A program made the position numbers and the translations under genes. The notes below the pieces were generated by a model that had not been told where the DNA came from, did not search any database, and saw nothing but the letters and a program-made list of their open reading frames with translations. Below are positions 11,091-21,353 of a DNA stretch of 64,000 bases, piece by piece. The stretch's first letter is position 1. Each line of letters starts with the position of its first letter. This DNA comes from Guadua angustifolia (taxonomy: Eukaryota; Streptophyta; Magnoliopsida; Poales; Poaceae): contig CM070520.1 in NCBI GenBank assembly GCA_036346375.1, forward strand, positions 14,705,791-14,769,790. The letters run 5' to 3'.

Positions 11091-11957
11091 CCCCCCCGCA
11101 GTCGGAACGGGAGTAGAACAAACGTTCAGACTGGAGCGAAACTCAGTGAAGAGCGAAGCCGGTAAACCTTTGGTGAAGATGTCAGCATACTGAGAGGTAG
11201 TCGGAACATGAAGAACGCGAACAGCACCCGCGGCAACCTTGTCGCGAACAAAGTGAAGATCAATCTCGATGTGCTTGGTGCGCTGATGTTGCACCGGGTT
11301 CGTCGAGAGATAAACAGCACTAATGTTGTCGCAATAAACAAGAGTAGCACGCTGGATGGGACAGTGAAGTTCCGTCAGCAGCTGTCGTAACCAGGTGGTC
11401 TCAGCCACAGCATTGGCAACGGCCCGATACTCAGCTTCCGCACTAGAGCGGGAGACGGTAGGTTGCCGTTTGGACGACCAGGAGACGAGATTGTCGCCCA
11501 AGAAAACACCATAGCCAGAAGTGGAGCGACGAGTGTCCGGACACCCAGCCCAGTCAGCATCAGAATAAGCAGTAAGAGTCGTCAGAGAGCTGCTAGAAAG
11601 CTGAAGACCATAATCTAGAGTGCCATGAAGGTAACGCAGAATGCGCTTAACAATGGCATAATGCGGCTCCCGGGGATCATGCATGAAGAGACAGACTTGC
11701 TGAACGGCGTATGCAATGTCGGGCCGAGTAAAAGTCAAATATTGTAATGCGCCTGCCAAACCACGGTAATGAGAGGGGTCGCTGACGGGAACACCATCTG
11801 AAGAAAGCTTGGCAGATGTATCCACAGGAGTAGAACAAGGCTTGCAATCAGACATGCCGCCACAACAGAAATATCCAAAATATATCGACGCCGAGAGAAA
11901 AATACCCAAGAGAGTGACGGTGCACAGACATGCCGAGAAAGTCATGGAGAGGACCAA
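11085..11957 (-). pseudogene. Copia reverse transcriptase end and RNase H
   Basis: This open frame carries the last part of pol: CKPCSTPVD, HYRGLAGALQYLTFTRPDI, then the RNase H core with YSDADWAG, SSAEAEYRA and LVYCDNISA (catalytic acidic residues), ending TKHIEIDLHFVRD and DIFTKGLP. It is in a different frame from the upstream reverse transcriptase (11848-13644), so a frameshift near 11850-11900 separates them. The stop overlaps the start of the 3' LTR at 11085-11090. RNase H removes the RNA template during reverse transcription. Confidence 0.9.
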
Positions 11958-14889
11958 GGTCTTTCATGGAAAATTCCCGTTGAAGAGCACCAATAACATG
12001 TCGCAGAAGAGCATCCGAAGAAGCAGTGAGGACAATATCGTCGACATAAAGAAGCAGATAAGCCAAATCATCGCCACGGCGAAAAACAAATAGCGAGGTG
12101 TCGGACCGAGCACCAACAAAACCAATGGACTGGATGAATAATGAAAACCGACTGTACCATGCACGCGGGGCTTGCTTCAGGCCATAGAGAGACTTGTTAA
12201 GGCGACAGACAAAAGAAGACCTGGCGGGATCAATAAAGCCAGAGGGCTGCTCGCAGTAAACCACCTCAGACAGAGTGCCATGAAGAAAAGCATTCTTGAC
12301 GTCCAGTTGATGAAGAGGCCAACCACGAGAGACTGCAATAGAGAGAACAGTACGAATGGTGGCAGGTTTCACAACAGGACTGAAAGTCTCACCATAATCA
12401 AGTCCAGGGCGTTGAGAAAAACCACGCAGAACCCACCGCGCTTTATAGCGATCAAGAGACCCATCGGAATGAAACTTGTGACGGAAGACCCATTTGCCAG
12501 TGACAATGTTTGCTCCGGAAGGTCGAGGCACGAGATCCCACGTGTTATTGGCCAACAAGGCCTCGTATTCCTCATTCATAGCCGCACGCCAATGAGGATC
12601 AGTCAAAGCACCACGATAAGATTGTGGCACAGGCGAGAGAGTAGCCGTGTGAAGATTCATCGGAATCTTGGGCTGACGGAAACCTGCTTTTCCGCGCGTC
12701 ACCATAGGATGAGTATTCTCAACAGGGGGAGCAGCGACGGCCGCACGTGGCAGTGCGGGAGCTGGTGCAGACACAACAGCGCCATGCAACGGCGTGGAGG
12801 GGGCCGGTGGCATGCAGTGTGGCGCGCCATGCATCGACGTGGGCGGAGCGTGTGAGGCAGACGCACACGGAGAGGGCCCGCTGGCAGCAGCCTCTGGTGG
12901 GGCACCAAGAGGGGCAGCGGGTGTTGGTCTGGCAGCAGCTTCTGGCGAAACCCCGAGAGGGGCAGCAGGCACGCGTGGCTGACGAGCAGCACCAACCCGA
13001 GCGGTGGAGGCTGGGGAGACACCACTGGCAACAACCCGAGGCTGAAAAGCGACGGGGGCAGTGGAGTCGGCACCAGGAACACCAGAGAGGGAGCGAGTAC
13101 CTGTAAAACAACGAGGGCCAATAGGCAGCACCGCACAATCGAACTCCGAGAGAAAATCAAAGGTAGAGGGAGGCTGAGATGAGGAGGTTGTAGCAAACGG
13201 AAATGAGGATTCATCAAAAGTAACATGACGGGAGATAATGACCTTATTGGTGAGAATGTCAAGACACCGGTAGCCTTTGTGATTAGAGGAGTAACCAAGG
13301 AAGACACAAAGGGAGGAGCGAGGAGAGAGTTTATGGCTGGCAGTGGCTGAGAGATTAGGGTAGCATGCGCAACCAAAGACACGGAGATGGGTGTAGGAGG
13401 GTTGGACACCATAAAGAGCAAAAAAAGGGGTCTGAAAAGCGAGAGTTTTGGTGGGATGACGATTAAGCAAGTAGGTGGCAGTGTGAAGGGCTTCGGCCCA
13501 GTAAGGAGGAGGGAGGTTAGCCTGGAATAATAAGGAACGTATGATGTTGTTCGTAGAACGTATGATACGTTCAGCTTTACCATTTTGTTGGGACGTATAA
13601 GGGCAGGAGAGGCGAAGGTTGACACCGTGAGTAAGAAAGAACATGCGGGCAGAAGAGTTGTCAAACTCACGACCATTATCGCACTGAACATTCTTAATGG
13701 TGCAACCGAATCGTGGTCAAACAAAGGCAAAAAAATGAACAAGTGTGGAGAATGTGTCAGACTTAAGGCGAAGTGGGAACGTCCAAACAAAATGGGAACA
13801 ATCATCAAGGATAACCAGATAATATTTGTAACCCGAAATACTTAAAATAGGAGAAGTCCATAGGTCACAATGTATTAAATCAAAATTTTTAGAAGCTCTA
13901 GATGTAGAAGAGGAAAAAGGTAGACGAATATGTCGGCCGAGTTGGCAAGCATGACATAACGAATCTAAGGTGTTTGGACTACATGGAATAGCCGAAACAG
14001 TAGACAACCGAGCGAAAGCAGTATGACCCAAATGTCCGAGACGACGATGCCAAACCACAGGAGACACAGCGCCGGCGACCAAGGCGGACGAAGGAGGCAC
14101 CAAGGGCGAAGGCTGGAGAGGATACAAGGAACCGGCACTATTGCACCTGACGATCACGTTCTTGGTTTTGAGGTCCTTCACAGAGACACCAAAAGGATCA
14201 AACTCCACAGAACAGTTATTATCAGTAGTAAATTGACGGACAGAAATAAGATTTTTGATAATATGTGGAGAGACAAGAACGTTACGAAGGTGAAAGGAGC
14301 CGTGAGAAGCTGGTAGTGACATAGACCCGGTGGAAGTAACGGGCAAAAGGGAACCGTTACCGACAATAATACGGGAAGGAGTAAGAGGAGAGGGAGGTGA
14401 TGAAAGAAGAGTACCGGAGTCGGAGGTCATGTGCGATGTAGCCCCAGAGTCAAAATACCAGTCACTGGTCGGTGGAGGAGCAATCGTCATCGTCTGGAAA
14501 GCGTTGGCCAGGGCGTTTCGGTCCCATGCAGGAGGGTTCGACGTCCACATGCCAGAGGCGCCAGGATTGTATGGAGCCGGCAGACACGGGTCAGCGACAC
14601 CGATAAAGCGCCCACGCCAGAGCACTGGGACAAAGCGGACACGCACCGCCAACGCCGTAAGCGAAGTCCACGCGCCAGAGCACGAGGCCAAAGCGCCACG
14701 CGCGCTAGAAGGCCCGGCAAAGGAGCCAGGGGCGGATGGACACCGGTTGAGTTGACGAGGCTCGGAACGCCAGCGAAAAAAGAAGCGCCGGGTGCAGGCC
14801 CACGCAAGGAATCGCCTGGAGGTCGTAAGGAAACCGGGCGCTGCTGAGGCTGTTGAGGACCGGGCCACATCTGAATCAGGCCAGTCCAC
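11848..14889 (-). pseudogene. Copia protease, integrase and reverse transcriptase, interrupted by a stop
   Basis: In one frame, starting within 14889: the protease signature DSGATSHMT; the pre-integrase HRRLGHLGH; zinc-finger partners CHACQLGRH; integrase DLWTSPI and CDNGREF with SQQNGKAER; then reverse transcriptase with KARWVLRGFSQ, LDVKNAFLHG, LYGLKQAPRAWY and the catalytic YVDD box (LLLYVDDIVL). An in-frame TGA at 13717-13719 cuts integrase in two, where related elements have a sense codon. The element cannot supply its own full pol protein. Confidence 0.9.
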
Positions 14890-15812
14890 GGATTGTAGAA
14901 CGTGGGGAAGCCGCCACCGCCTTGGCCTCCGCCGCCGCCGCCGCGACCGCGACGCCGATTGCGACGAGAACCGCCAGTTCCGGAGTTGCGGTTGTAGTTG
15001 GTGACAGTGGTGTTGTTGGTGTTGCCGGTTGTGGAAGAAGGCGTCGGAGCCGTGGAAGATGACCCGGCCGCAAGAAGTGCCGTGGAGGAGGCACCTGGAG
15101 CATTCTTCATTGTGAGTTCTTCAAGAAGAAGATCAGAACGCACTTCCACAAATGATGGGAAGGGCTTCTGCCGCTTGAGAAGAGACGCCATGGTACTGAA
15201 CTGCTCGTTGAGGCCCCGGATGACGGAGAGCACAAGGCTACGATCAGCCACGGGTTCACCGAGATCACCGAGGGCGTCGGCCATGGACTTCATCTTGCGA
15301 CAGTAGTCTGTGACGTTGAGGTTGCCTTGGGAGAAATTCCGGAACTCAGCGTCGAGGATGAGAGCACGGGTTTCCTTGTTACCAAGAAACTGTTGCTCGA
15401 GTGCAAGCCAAACGGTGCGCGCGCGAGGATGCGGCGTCATGACGATGTCAAGAATGTCGCTGGCGAGCGTGGCGTAGAGCCAAGAAAGCACAGTGGCGTC
15501 CATGCGCTTCCAGTCGACGTTGTCGGAGAAGTCGTCGTTGGAGAGGACGTGGTTGTCAAGGGCATACTTGCTGAGCGTGGTGAGAAAAAGGCCTCGCCAT
15601 TTGCTGTAGTGCGGCGAGTTGGTGTCGAGGACGTAGGGAACCAGGGCCTTGAAGTTGAGGACGGACACGGCTTGCGCATGAAGAGCAGCCGTCGCTGCCT
15701 GCGCCTGGGCGAGGGCGTACGCGTCGGTCTGGCGACGGCGTTCGGCTTCCTCGAGCTCGGCACGGCGGGCGGCGGCGGCGGCGTCATCGGCGGAAAGATC
15801 CGTGGGAGCCAT
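14487..15812 (-). CDS. Copia gag-like protein
   Basis: I chose the start at 15812 (MAPTDLSADDAAAAARR), shortly after the primer-binding site, rather than the longer frame that begins inside the LTR. The protein has an Ala/Glu-rich start, a UBN2-type gag core (YSKWRGLFLTTLSKYAL, LEQQFLGNKETRAL, DRSLVLSVIRGLNEQF), and a Gly/Arg-rich RNA-binding tail (RRNRRRGRGGGGGG) with no CCHC zinc knuckle seen. Beyond about 14880 the frame probably leaves the real product; the gag-protease linker continues in another frame. That could be an indel, or less likely a frameshift signal. Gag packages element RNA into virus-like particles in the cytoplasm. Confidence 0.8.
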   Translation of the reverse strand: MAPTDLSADDAAAAARRAELEEAERRRQTDAYALAQAQAATAALHAQAVSVLNFKALVPYVLDTNSPHYSKWRGLFLTTLSKYALDNHVLSNDDFSDNVDWKRMDATVLSWLYATLASDILDIVMTPHPRARTVWLALEQQFLGNKETRALILDAEFRNFSQGNLNVTDYCRKMKSMADALGDLGEPVADRSLVLSVIRGLNEQFSTMASLLKRQKPFPSFVEVRSDLLLEELTMKNAPGASSTALLAAGSSSTAPTPSSTTGNTNNTTVTNYNRNSGTGGSRRNRRRGRGGGGGGQGGGGFPTFYNPWTGLIQMWPGPQQPQQRPVSLRPPGDSLRGPAPGASFFAGVPSLVNSTGVHPPLAPLPGLLARVALWPRALARGLRLRRWRCVSALSQCSGVGALSVSLTRVCRLHTILAPLACGRRTLLHGTETPWPTLSRR

Positions 15813-15869
15813 GCAGCCGTGCGAGAGAAGCCCGCTAGGGGCGATGGAAAAGCGGAAGGATCGAACCAA

Positions 15870-15881
15870 TATCTGATACCA
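15870..15881 (-). other. Primer-binding site (initiator tRNA-Met)
   Basis: The minus strand reads TGGTATCAGATA directly inside the 5' LTR, matching the 3' end of plant initiator tRNA-Met at 10 or more positions. It confirms element orientation. Confidence 0.85.
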
Positions 15882-16068
15882 TGACAGAGAGGTAAATCTC
15901 AATGTATATTCAATCAGGGTGATTACAAATATATATAGCCCAATCTGCCCTAGAATCCGTGCGGTTTATAGAAACAGACACCCGCAGGATTAGGAGATTA
16001 GAGCCAGAATCGATCACGCCTAAAGAGATAAGGAAGGTATATATCTAGACTAAATATAAAGTCTAACA
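15882..16068 (-). repeat. 5' LTR of the young copia element
   Basis: 187 bp, identical to 10904-11090. Followed on the plus strand by GTTCC, the second copy of the target duplication. Confidence 0.95.
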
Positions 16069-16581
16069 GTTCCGTATCTGGCTGGTGGAGCACTAGCCGC
16101 GTTAGTGTCGGAGTCTTGTTGCCTGCTACTGCTACTGCTGCTGCTGCTGCTGCTGAGTTGAACGTGCGACTAGTAGCGAGAAAATTCTTGTGTGCTGATT
16201 GGGAGACAAGGAACTCGAGCATGAAATGGTTGACTTGGCAGCAGGTCTCAACTGCAGAATTGTAGCTGCAGGTCACCGGACGGATGATATCCCTTTCGAT
16301 GAGCTTGGAAAAATTCTCCTCTGCTACTTGCTCAAATTCTCTCCACATAGTTGGAGCGATCAGTCCTTCGGCTCTCCATTGTCCGATGAGACGATACTTT
16401 TCAATCTTCTGTCCCTGAGAAAACCTACTCATGTACAATGACAATAACTTCAGATCGGAAGGAAGATCATCGTAGGCTTCTTCGACTTGTTTGAGTTCCG
16501 GGATTTTTTCCAGCCAATAAGCTGCAGATCTATTCACCGCTTCTCCTTGTTCTTCCTTCAATAATAAGCTTGCCATAGCAA

Positions 16582-16812
16582 CTTGTCATGGACATGGGCC
16601 TTGGCTGGACGTGGGCTTGGCCGTTGGCCCACTCGGCTGAGCAATACAAAGGGGAGCAGCAGCCACGCGAGGGGGCATCGAACGAGAGAACCCAGACGTC
16701 TCCTTCTTCTCCAATTCCCCTTTCTCTGCTGTTGTCTTTCTTCCTCCAAAAACATTCTCTGTTCTTCCAAAATAGCCAACAAACCCTTGTAATTGGTGTC
16801 CTGTGATAGCAA
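16582..16812. other. 231-bp insertion in the NLR between GLPL and RNBS-D
   Basis: The segment is flanked by the direct repeat ATAGCAA (16575-16581 and 16806-16812). Upstream the NLR reads CYGLA and downstream AMASLLLKEEQ, so removal rejoins a plausible NLR sequence apart from a small indel nearer GVPLFIV. The 231 bp is a multiple of three and has a more GC-rich base mix. It does not have proper intron borders in NLR orientation. Its origin is unknown. Confidence 0.5.
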
Positions 16813-17436
16813 GACCATAACACAACTATGAATAATGGTACACCATCACATCTTTTCAAAAATTCATTAGAAACTTGTCTCAGGTGGTCTGACGAACAGC
16901 TGCCCTCGGAGCCAAAAGCTGTTGTCAAAAACAGCCTTTCAGAATCTAGCTCACTGAGAGGCTTAACCTCGTGCACAATACCAACACCATTAGGATATGA
17001 GCAACAAGAATGAGCGACACTTCTAACACGTGTTGTTATTATTACTCGACTACCGCATTTATTATTCGGAAAAGCATCAATCTGATGTTTTCCATATATC
17101 ATCAAGTAGGATGAGGTACCTGTTGGTGAACAACTAACTTATCAGCTCTAGATAATTTTTTTTTAAAAAAAGTAAGAAGAAAGAAGCATAATAATAATAA
17201 CCCTAATCAGGGAGATCAACCGACAGCCAGATCAGGGGTGTTTATCTTGAGCAAATTTCAGGGGCAGGGAGAGAAGAGATGGAGGGTGAGGTGGGATGGT
17301 TTAAACGTAAAAACAACAGCCAGCATTGGACATAGATTGGGTGCTCCAGATCGCTTGATTGTATGCTTGCACACATATGGGTGATTGCACAGGATATTTC
17401 CACACACACACACACCCCTTGTCCGTACTCCTGAGT

Positions 17437-17745
17437 GTATATACTCTCACTTCTAATATAACACTTACTTTATCACTTTTGGTATAATTCAATAATAATT
17501 ATAAGATACTCCAATGCGATATAGTTGAAAATAAAATTCATCAAAGCTTTTTATTTTTGCTCTATACACTTTTCCATATGTAAAACGAGTATATACACAA
17601 ATTATGCTATAAAAAGTAGAACATGATGAATTTTTTTATGGAATTCACTTTGAAGTATCTTATAATCAGCATTAAAGTATGTTCAATAGAAAAAAGAGAT
17701 ATAACAACATCATTTAAGCGGTATACTTAAAGTGGGAGTATGTAC
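17437..17745. mobile_element. MITE-like inverted-repeat element
   Basis: Imperfect inverted arms: TATACTCTCACTTC at the left end and, inverted at the right, CATACTCCCACTTTAAG. Inner arms also pair (AATTATAAGATAC with GTATCTTATAATC, and ATTCATCA with TGATGAAT). No coding potential. The family was not identified. Confidence 0.55.
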
Positions 17746-18280
17746 ACCTAAGAGTGTGTGTGTTATATGTATATATAGTACATATGTGCATACACATATA
17801 TATACGGGAAAGTATACGGTGAAAGTAGAGATATGGTGAAATTGTAAAAGTAGGTAAACAGAGACGTTGGATTGAATTTGAATGGTTCAGATCTAGGTGG
17901 ATTCCCACCTCCTTATTAAAATATGTTTTACACATAACCCCTAGAAAAAATTCAAAATTCCACACCTTAAGTGGAGGAGGTGAGATTCCACCATATTTCT
18001 ACTTTCACCATAGACTTCCTCTATATACATATATACACATGCACATATATATACATATACATCTACACATATACCTATATATACATATACACATATACAT
18101 ATATATGTGTATACACACATATACATATGTGTGCATATGTATGCATATACGTATATACATACATATACATACATATACATATATCATATATCATATATGT
18201 ATGTATATACATTTATGTATATAATATATATCTATATAGATATCCTATTCTGTACAAGCATATAGAATAGGACGCGCGAC
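17746..18280. repeat. AT/CA-rich simple repeats and a small hairpin
   Basis: Dense ATATAC/CATATA dinucleotide repeats (about 17750-17810 and 18020-18240) generate several Tyr/Ile/Cys-rich open frames that are not genes. A short hairpin (TCCTATTCTG...ATAGAATAGGA) lies at 18244-18273. A gene-free stretch. Confidence 0.85.
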
Positions 18281-20308
18281 CAGTCCAACCGATATGTACA
18301 TGCAGTTCAACCAACCCATGTGTTTGCACTAACGGCATATGGGCTGTATGGGCTCTATACGCATTGACAGCGCTGAAGCCCAATTAGTCCCGACGATTTA
18401 CACGACCCAGAAATAAGGTCATATAAAATAGCTTAACACTATGTGTTTTTGCTGCATGATGAGGCTAGATAGTAATTATCAACAATCATAATGTTTGATG
18501 AGAATGAAGTTAAATAACACATATAGGTGTAAGAACATTGTGGAAAAAGTACTTTATGTACTTGTTAACAATAGTCAAATTTGTAATTTCTGTTCGTAAT
18601 AATAATAGTATCGTATTAGTAAAATAAAAAATCTTATTTATAATGAAAAGTATTTTTTGTAAGAAATTTTAGGCACGCAGGTAGTGGTCATTGCAGTTTT
18701 GTTGCATCTAGAAAAAATGAATTTTTACACGTGTTTCATGAGCTTTTAAAAAAATTTCAAACCGAATTTACAACTATAGCAATATTTTATGTACATATAG
18801 ACTATATAATAGCCCCTGGGATTGCCGGCTTCCCAGGAGCTCCACGTGTACTGCCCCCTGGGGAGGCCCTCTGCGAATCTGAAAATCGTGTTTAGGTCCT
18901 TTTAGAAAAATTGAGAATTGCGTTTAGGTCCTTTCGGTGGTTTTTTTAGTAAAATAGAACCGAAAAATATCAAAATTACGTTTAGATCCCTACACGCGGT
19001 TTTCGAAAAAAACACAGATCCGTCAAGGGTTTATAGCTGAATTGGAAATTGCGTTTAGGTCCCTCCACACGGATTTCTAAAAAAACGCGGATTCGTCGAG
19101 GGTTTATAGCTGAATTAGAAATCACGTTTAGCTCCTTTCATCGATTTTTTTTAGACTGGACCCGAAAAAAGCATTTTGAAAAAAGAGACCCGTGGTTCCG
19201 CAAATTCGATTTGCAAAAAACTCGTGCCAGATTTTTTCCTTACGGCATGGCATCGCGTGCAACTCAACCTAGTAATAGTAAAAGTTGGTCAATTGTTTCG
19301 TAACACGCTTTAGCGTCAATACAGGCTAGTAAATATATGGTTTTTAGCATCGTAAGTATTCTTAATAGGAATAGTAAGAATAATAGAAACTTACATACTC
19401 GGTAGTGGGGTTAATTAAATCGCCACATCAGCACACAGTACTAAATATATGGCTCCTCCTAGGGCCTCGTTTGTACGTACGTTATGTTTTGCTGGAGATA
19501 TTAATAATTGCCATGCTTAGTAGTAAAAATCTTACAACAGGAAATGCACTTTCATTCGTTTTACTATACGTTTCATCATATAATTACTATATTTTTACAA
19601 TAAATTTATTGTCATATACTGTCGCCCATGTGACCACCCAAAGTGAATGCTCTTAGGTCCATGGCTCTAAGGCCCATTTTGCTTGTTCCGTCTTGCTAGC
19701 TTTAGTCCCACATCGTCCGTGGAGCTTCACCTTAAACAATTTATATAGCCGATTTTGGTTCCTTGTATCGATACAACTGACATATGTGATGTTAGTAAGG
19801 GTAGGGCTGCACGGAAGTACTAGCGTTGATCGACCCGGACACCTTACCCCTGAACACCACGTTCACTTTTTGGTCTATGTCTTTTTCATTTTTTACCACG
19901 TCATTGGGCCACATCCCTGCTGGCACCGACGTTGTAGTTACACAGGTCAATACAAGCTAGTAAACATATGGTAGCATCGTAAGTGTTCATGTAAGGAATA
20001 GTAAAAAGTTACATACTTTGTCGTGGGGTTAACTTGCCACATCAGCACATAGTAGTAAAACAAGGATACTGGAGTTTGCGCAGAGTAGTAATTGTGTGGT
20101 ATTATCGTTGTAAATGCTCACGAACGGTACAATAAAAAGTTATACGCGTGTAACATGAGCGTTAAAAATTTTTTAAACCGAATCCACAGCTGTAGTAATA
20201 TTATATGTACATAGTAGTAAACGTTATTCATTTGTTTGCTCACGAGAATTTTTACGGGTGATGGTCACATCTTAGTAGATTTGTTTGTACATACGTTATG
20301 TTTTGTTG
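18281..20308. repeat. Non-coding repeat region with internal duplications; possible Helitron left part
   Basis: No gene. Two blocks are repeated: 19318-19445 recurs at 19946-20060 (AGCATCGTAAGT, CACATCAGCACA), and 18722-18800 recurs at 20135-20215. The word GTACGTTATGTTTTG at 19477 recurs near 20290. From about 18795 the sequence (CTATATAATAGCCCCTGGG, then repeated GTTTAGGTCC) resembles inverted sequence at 47330-47620, so a dispersed element family is present. It may be the 5' side of the Helitron whose 3' end is at 22582, but this is inference. Confidence 0.4.
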
Positions 20309-20478
20309 GAGATTCTGAGGCGTACTAGGCAGGGAATTCAGAAATTCCATGGAACAACCGAACTCACAACGGATTGTTACTGCAAGCATTGAAGAGCAGC
20401 GACAAGCTTGCAAAGCTTCGCTTAACTGTTAAAAAAGCACGGCAAAAATATAGTTTTAAGGAAACAGGAGATACGAAT
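20309..20478 (-). pseudogene. NLR LRR sliver fused to a helicase exon
   Basis: Matches 1017-1207 (GAGGCGTACTAGGCAGGGA, then CATGGAACAACCGAACTCACA and onward to GAGATACGAATC) with small deletions. In the 1 kb copy this is the edge of an LRR fragment and its flank. Homology stops at 20478, one or two bases before DEAH-helicase coding sequence starts. A pure fragment, opposite in strand to the helicase. Confidence 0.7.
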
Positions 20479-20479
20479 C

Positions 20480-21353
20480 AGTGGTGCACCATTGATGAAG
20501 GTGCCTGGGAGACTTCATCCGGTTGAGATCTTCTATACACAAGAACCAGAAAGGGACTATCTAGAAGCGGCTATCAGGACAGTTGTGCAGATACATATGT
20601 GTGAACCCGTTGGTGATATCCTTGTCTTCCTTACTGGGGAAGAGGAGATTGAGGATGCCTGTCGGAAATTTAATAAGGAAATTAATAACATGGGAGATCA
20701 GGTTGGCCCAGTTAAAGTCGTGCCTCTGTATTCTACTCTACCCCCAGCAATGCAACAAAATTTTTTTGAACCTGCTCCTGCCCCATTGAAAGAGGGAGGT
20801 ACTCCTGGAAGAAAAATTGTTGTGTCCACAAACATCGCTGAGACATCCTTAACCATAGATGGTATAGTGTATGTGATAGACCCAGGGTTTTCCAAACAGA
20901 AGGTTTACAATCCAAGGATAAGGGTGGAATCCCTTCTGGTGTCACCAATTTCCAAGGCAAGTGCCCATCAGAGAGCTGGTCGTGCCGGAAGAACACAGCC
21001 TGGGAAGTGCTTCAGGTTATACACAGAGAAGAGTTTTAATGATGATTTACAACCCCAGACCTACCCAGAAATTCTTAGGTCAAACCTTGCAAATACTGTT
21101 CTTACTTTGAAGAAACTTGGAATTGATGATTTAGTGCATTTTGACTTCATGGATCCTCCTGCACCGGAAACTCTAATGAGGGCCTTAGAAGTTTTGAACT
21201 ACCTGGGGGCACTTGATGATGAAGGTAACCTAACACCTTTAGGTGAAATGATGAGTGAGTTTCCCCTGGATCCACAGATGTCAAAGATGCTTGTCATCAG
21301 TCCAAAGTACAACTGTTCAAATGAAATCCTCTCGATATCTGCCATGCTGTCAG
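20480..21353 (+). pseudogene. DEAH-box RNA helicase fragment (Prp43/DHX15-like)
   Basis: An uninterrupted frame from SGAPLMKVPGRLHP at 20480 to SISAMLS at 21353. It matches the second RecA domain of DEAH splicing/ribosome-biogenesis helicases: TGEEEIEDACRK, motif V region STNIAETSLTIDG, motif VI QRAGRAGRTQPGK, then the winged-helix start (LTLKKLGIDDLV, LGEMMSEFPLDPQMSKML). The first RecA domain (Walker A, DEAH box) and the C-terminal ratchet/OB domains are absent. It ends at a good splice donor (CAG|GTATGT at 21354), so the fragment came from genomic DNA. There is no start codon of its own. High conservation implies recent capture. Confidence 0.9.

Larger units (their letters stand above)
10904..16068 (-). 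mobile_element. Young Ty1/copia retrotransposon
   Basis: A 5,165-bp element with 187-bp LTRs at both ends, which I find identical base for base. It is flanked by a perfect 5-bp target duplication, GTTCC (10899-10903 and 16069-16073). The LTRs run TG...CA on each strand. The primer-binding site TGGTATCAGATA (15870-15881, minus strand) matches initiator tRNA-Met, and a G-rich polypurine tract (11091-11098) abuts the other LTR. Gene order gag, protease, integrase, reverse transcriptase, RNase H is copia order. The inside carries a stop and frame changes despite the fresh LTRs. It interrupts the NLR between the NB-ARC and the LRRs. Confidence 0.95.
9632..17130 (-). pseudogene. NLR (CC-NB-ARC-LRR type) resistance-gene pseudogene split by a copia element
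   Basis: Reading down the minus strand from 17125: kinase-2 motif (RYLILLDDIW); a small frameshift; RNBS-B (SRVIITTR); RNBS-C-like LSELDSERLFL; GLPL-like CDGVPLFIV; a 231-bp insertion; SYDDLPSDLKLL-like RNBS-D (YDDLPSDLKLLSLY); and an MHD position changed to VNHFM. A short polyalanine run from a GCA microsatellite follows (about 16126-16160). After the copia element (10904-16068) the LRRs continue (LDLEGWESLEDDDL, VSKLPPQIKEL, VPKWIQGLNHLVFLEI) to the stop at 9632. The frame changes again near 10400. The P-loop and coiled coil are missing at the 5' end. NLRs are cytoplasmic immune receptors; this one is clearly dead. Confidence 0.88.

Noticed and set aside
12172..12855. 227-residue plus-strand frame inside the copia element
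   Set aside because: It is the antisense shadow of the copia pol frame, which carries clear reverse-transcriptase motifs.
12699..13808. 369-residue minus-strand frame overlapping copia pol in another frame
   Set aside because: Off-frame reading of the real integrase/reverse-transcriptase region; Leu/Pro/Ser-rich without motifs.
14487..14889. Programmed frameshift between copia gag and pol
   Set aside because: Most copia elements use one frame and I see no slippery site with structure. An indel is simpler, though not excluded.
15327..15884. 185-residue plus-strand frame
   Set aside because: Antisense shadow of the copia gag frame.
17941..18270. Several Tyr/Ile/Cys-rich open frames on both strands
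   Set aside because: They are translations of ATATAC/CATATA simple repeats, open on both strands at once, with no biological sequence features.
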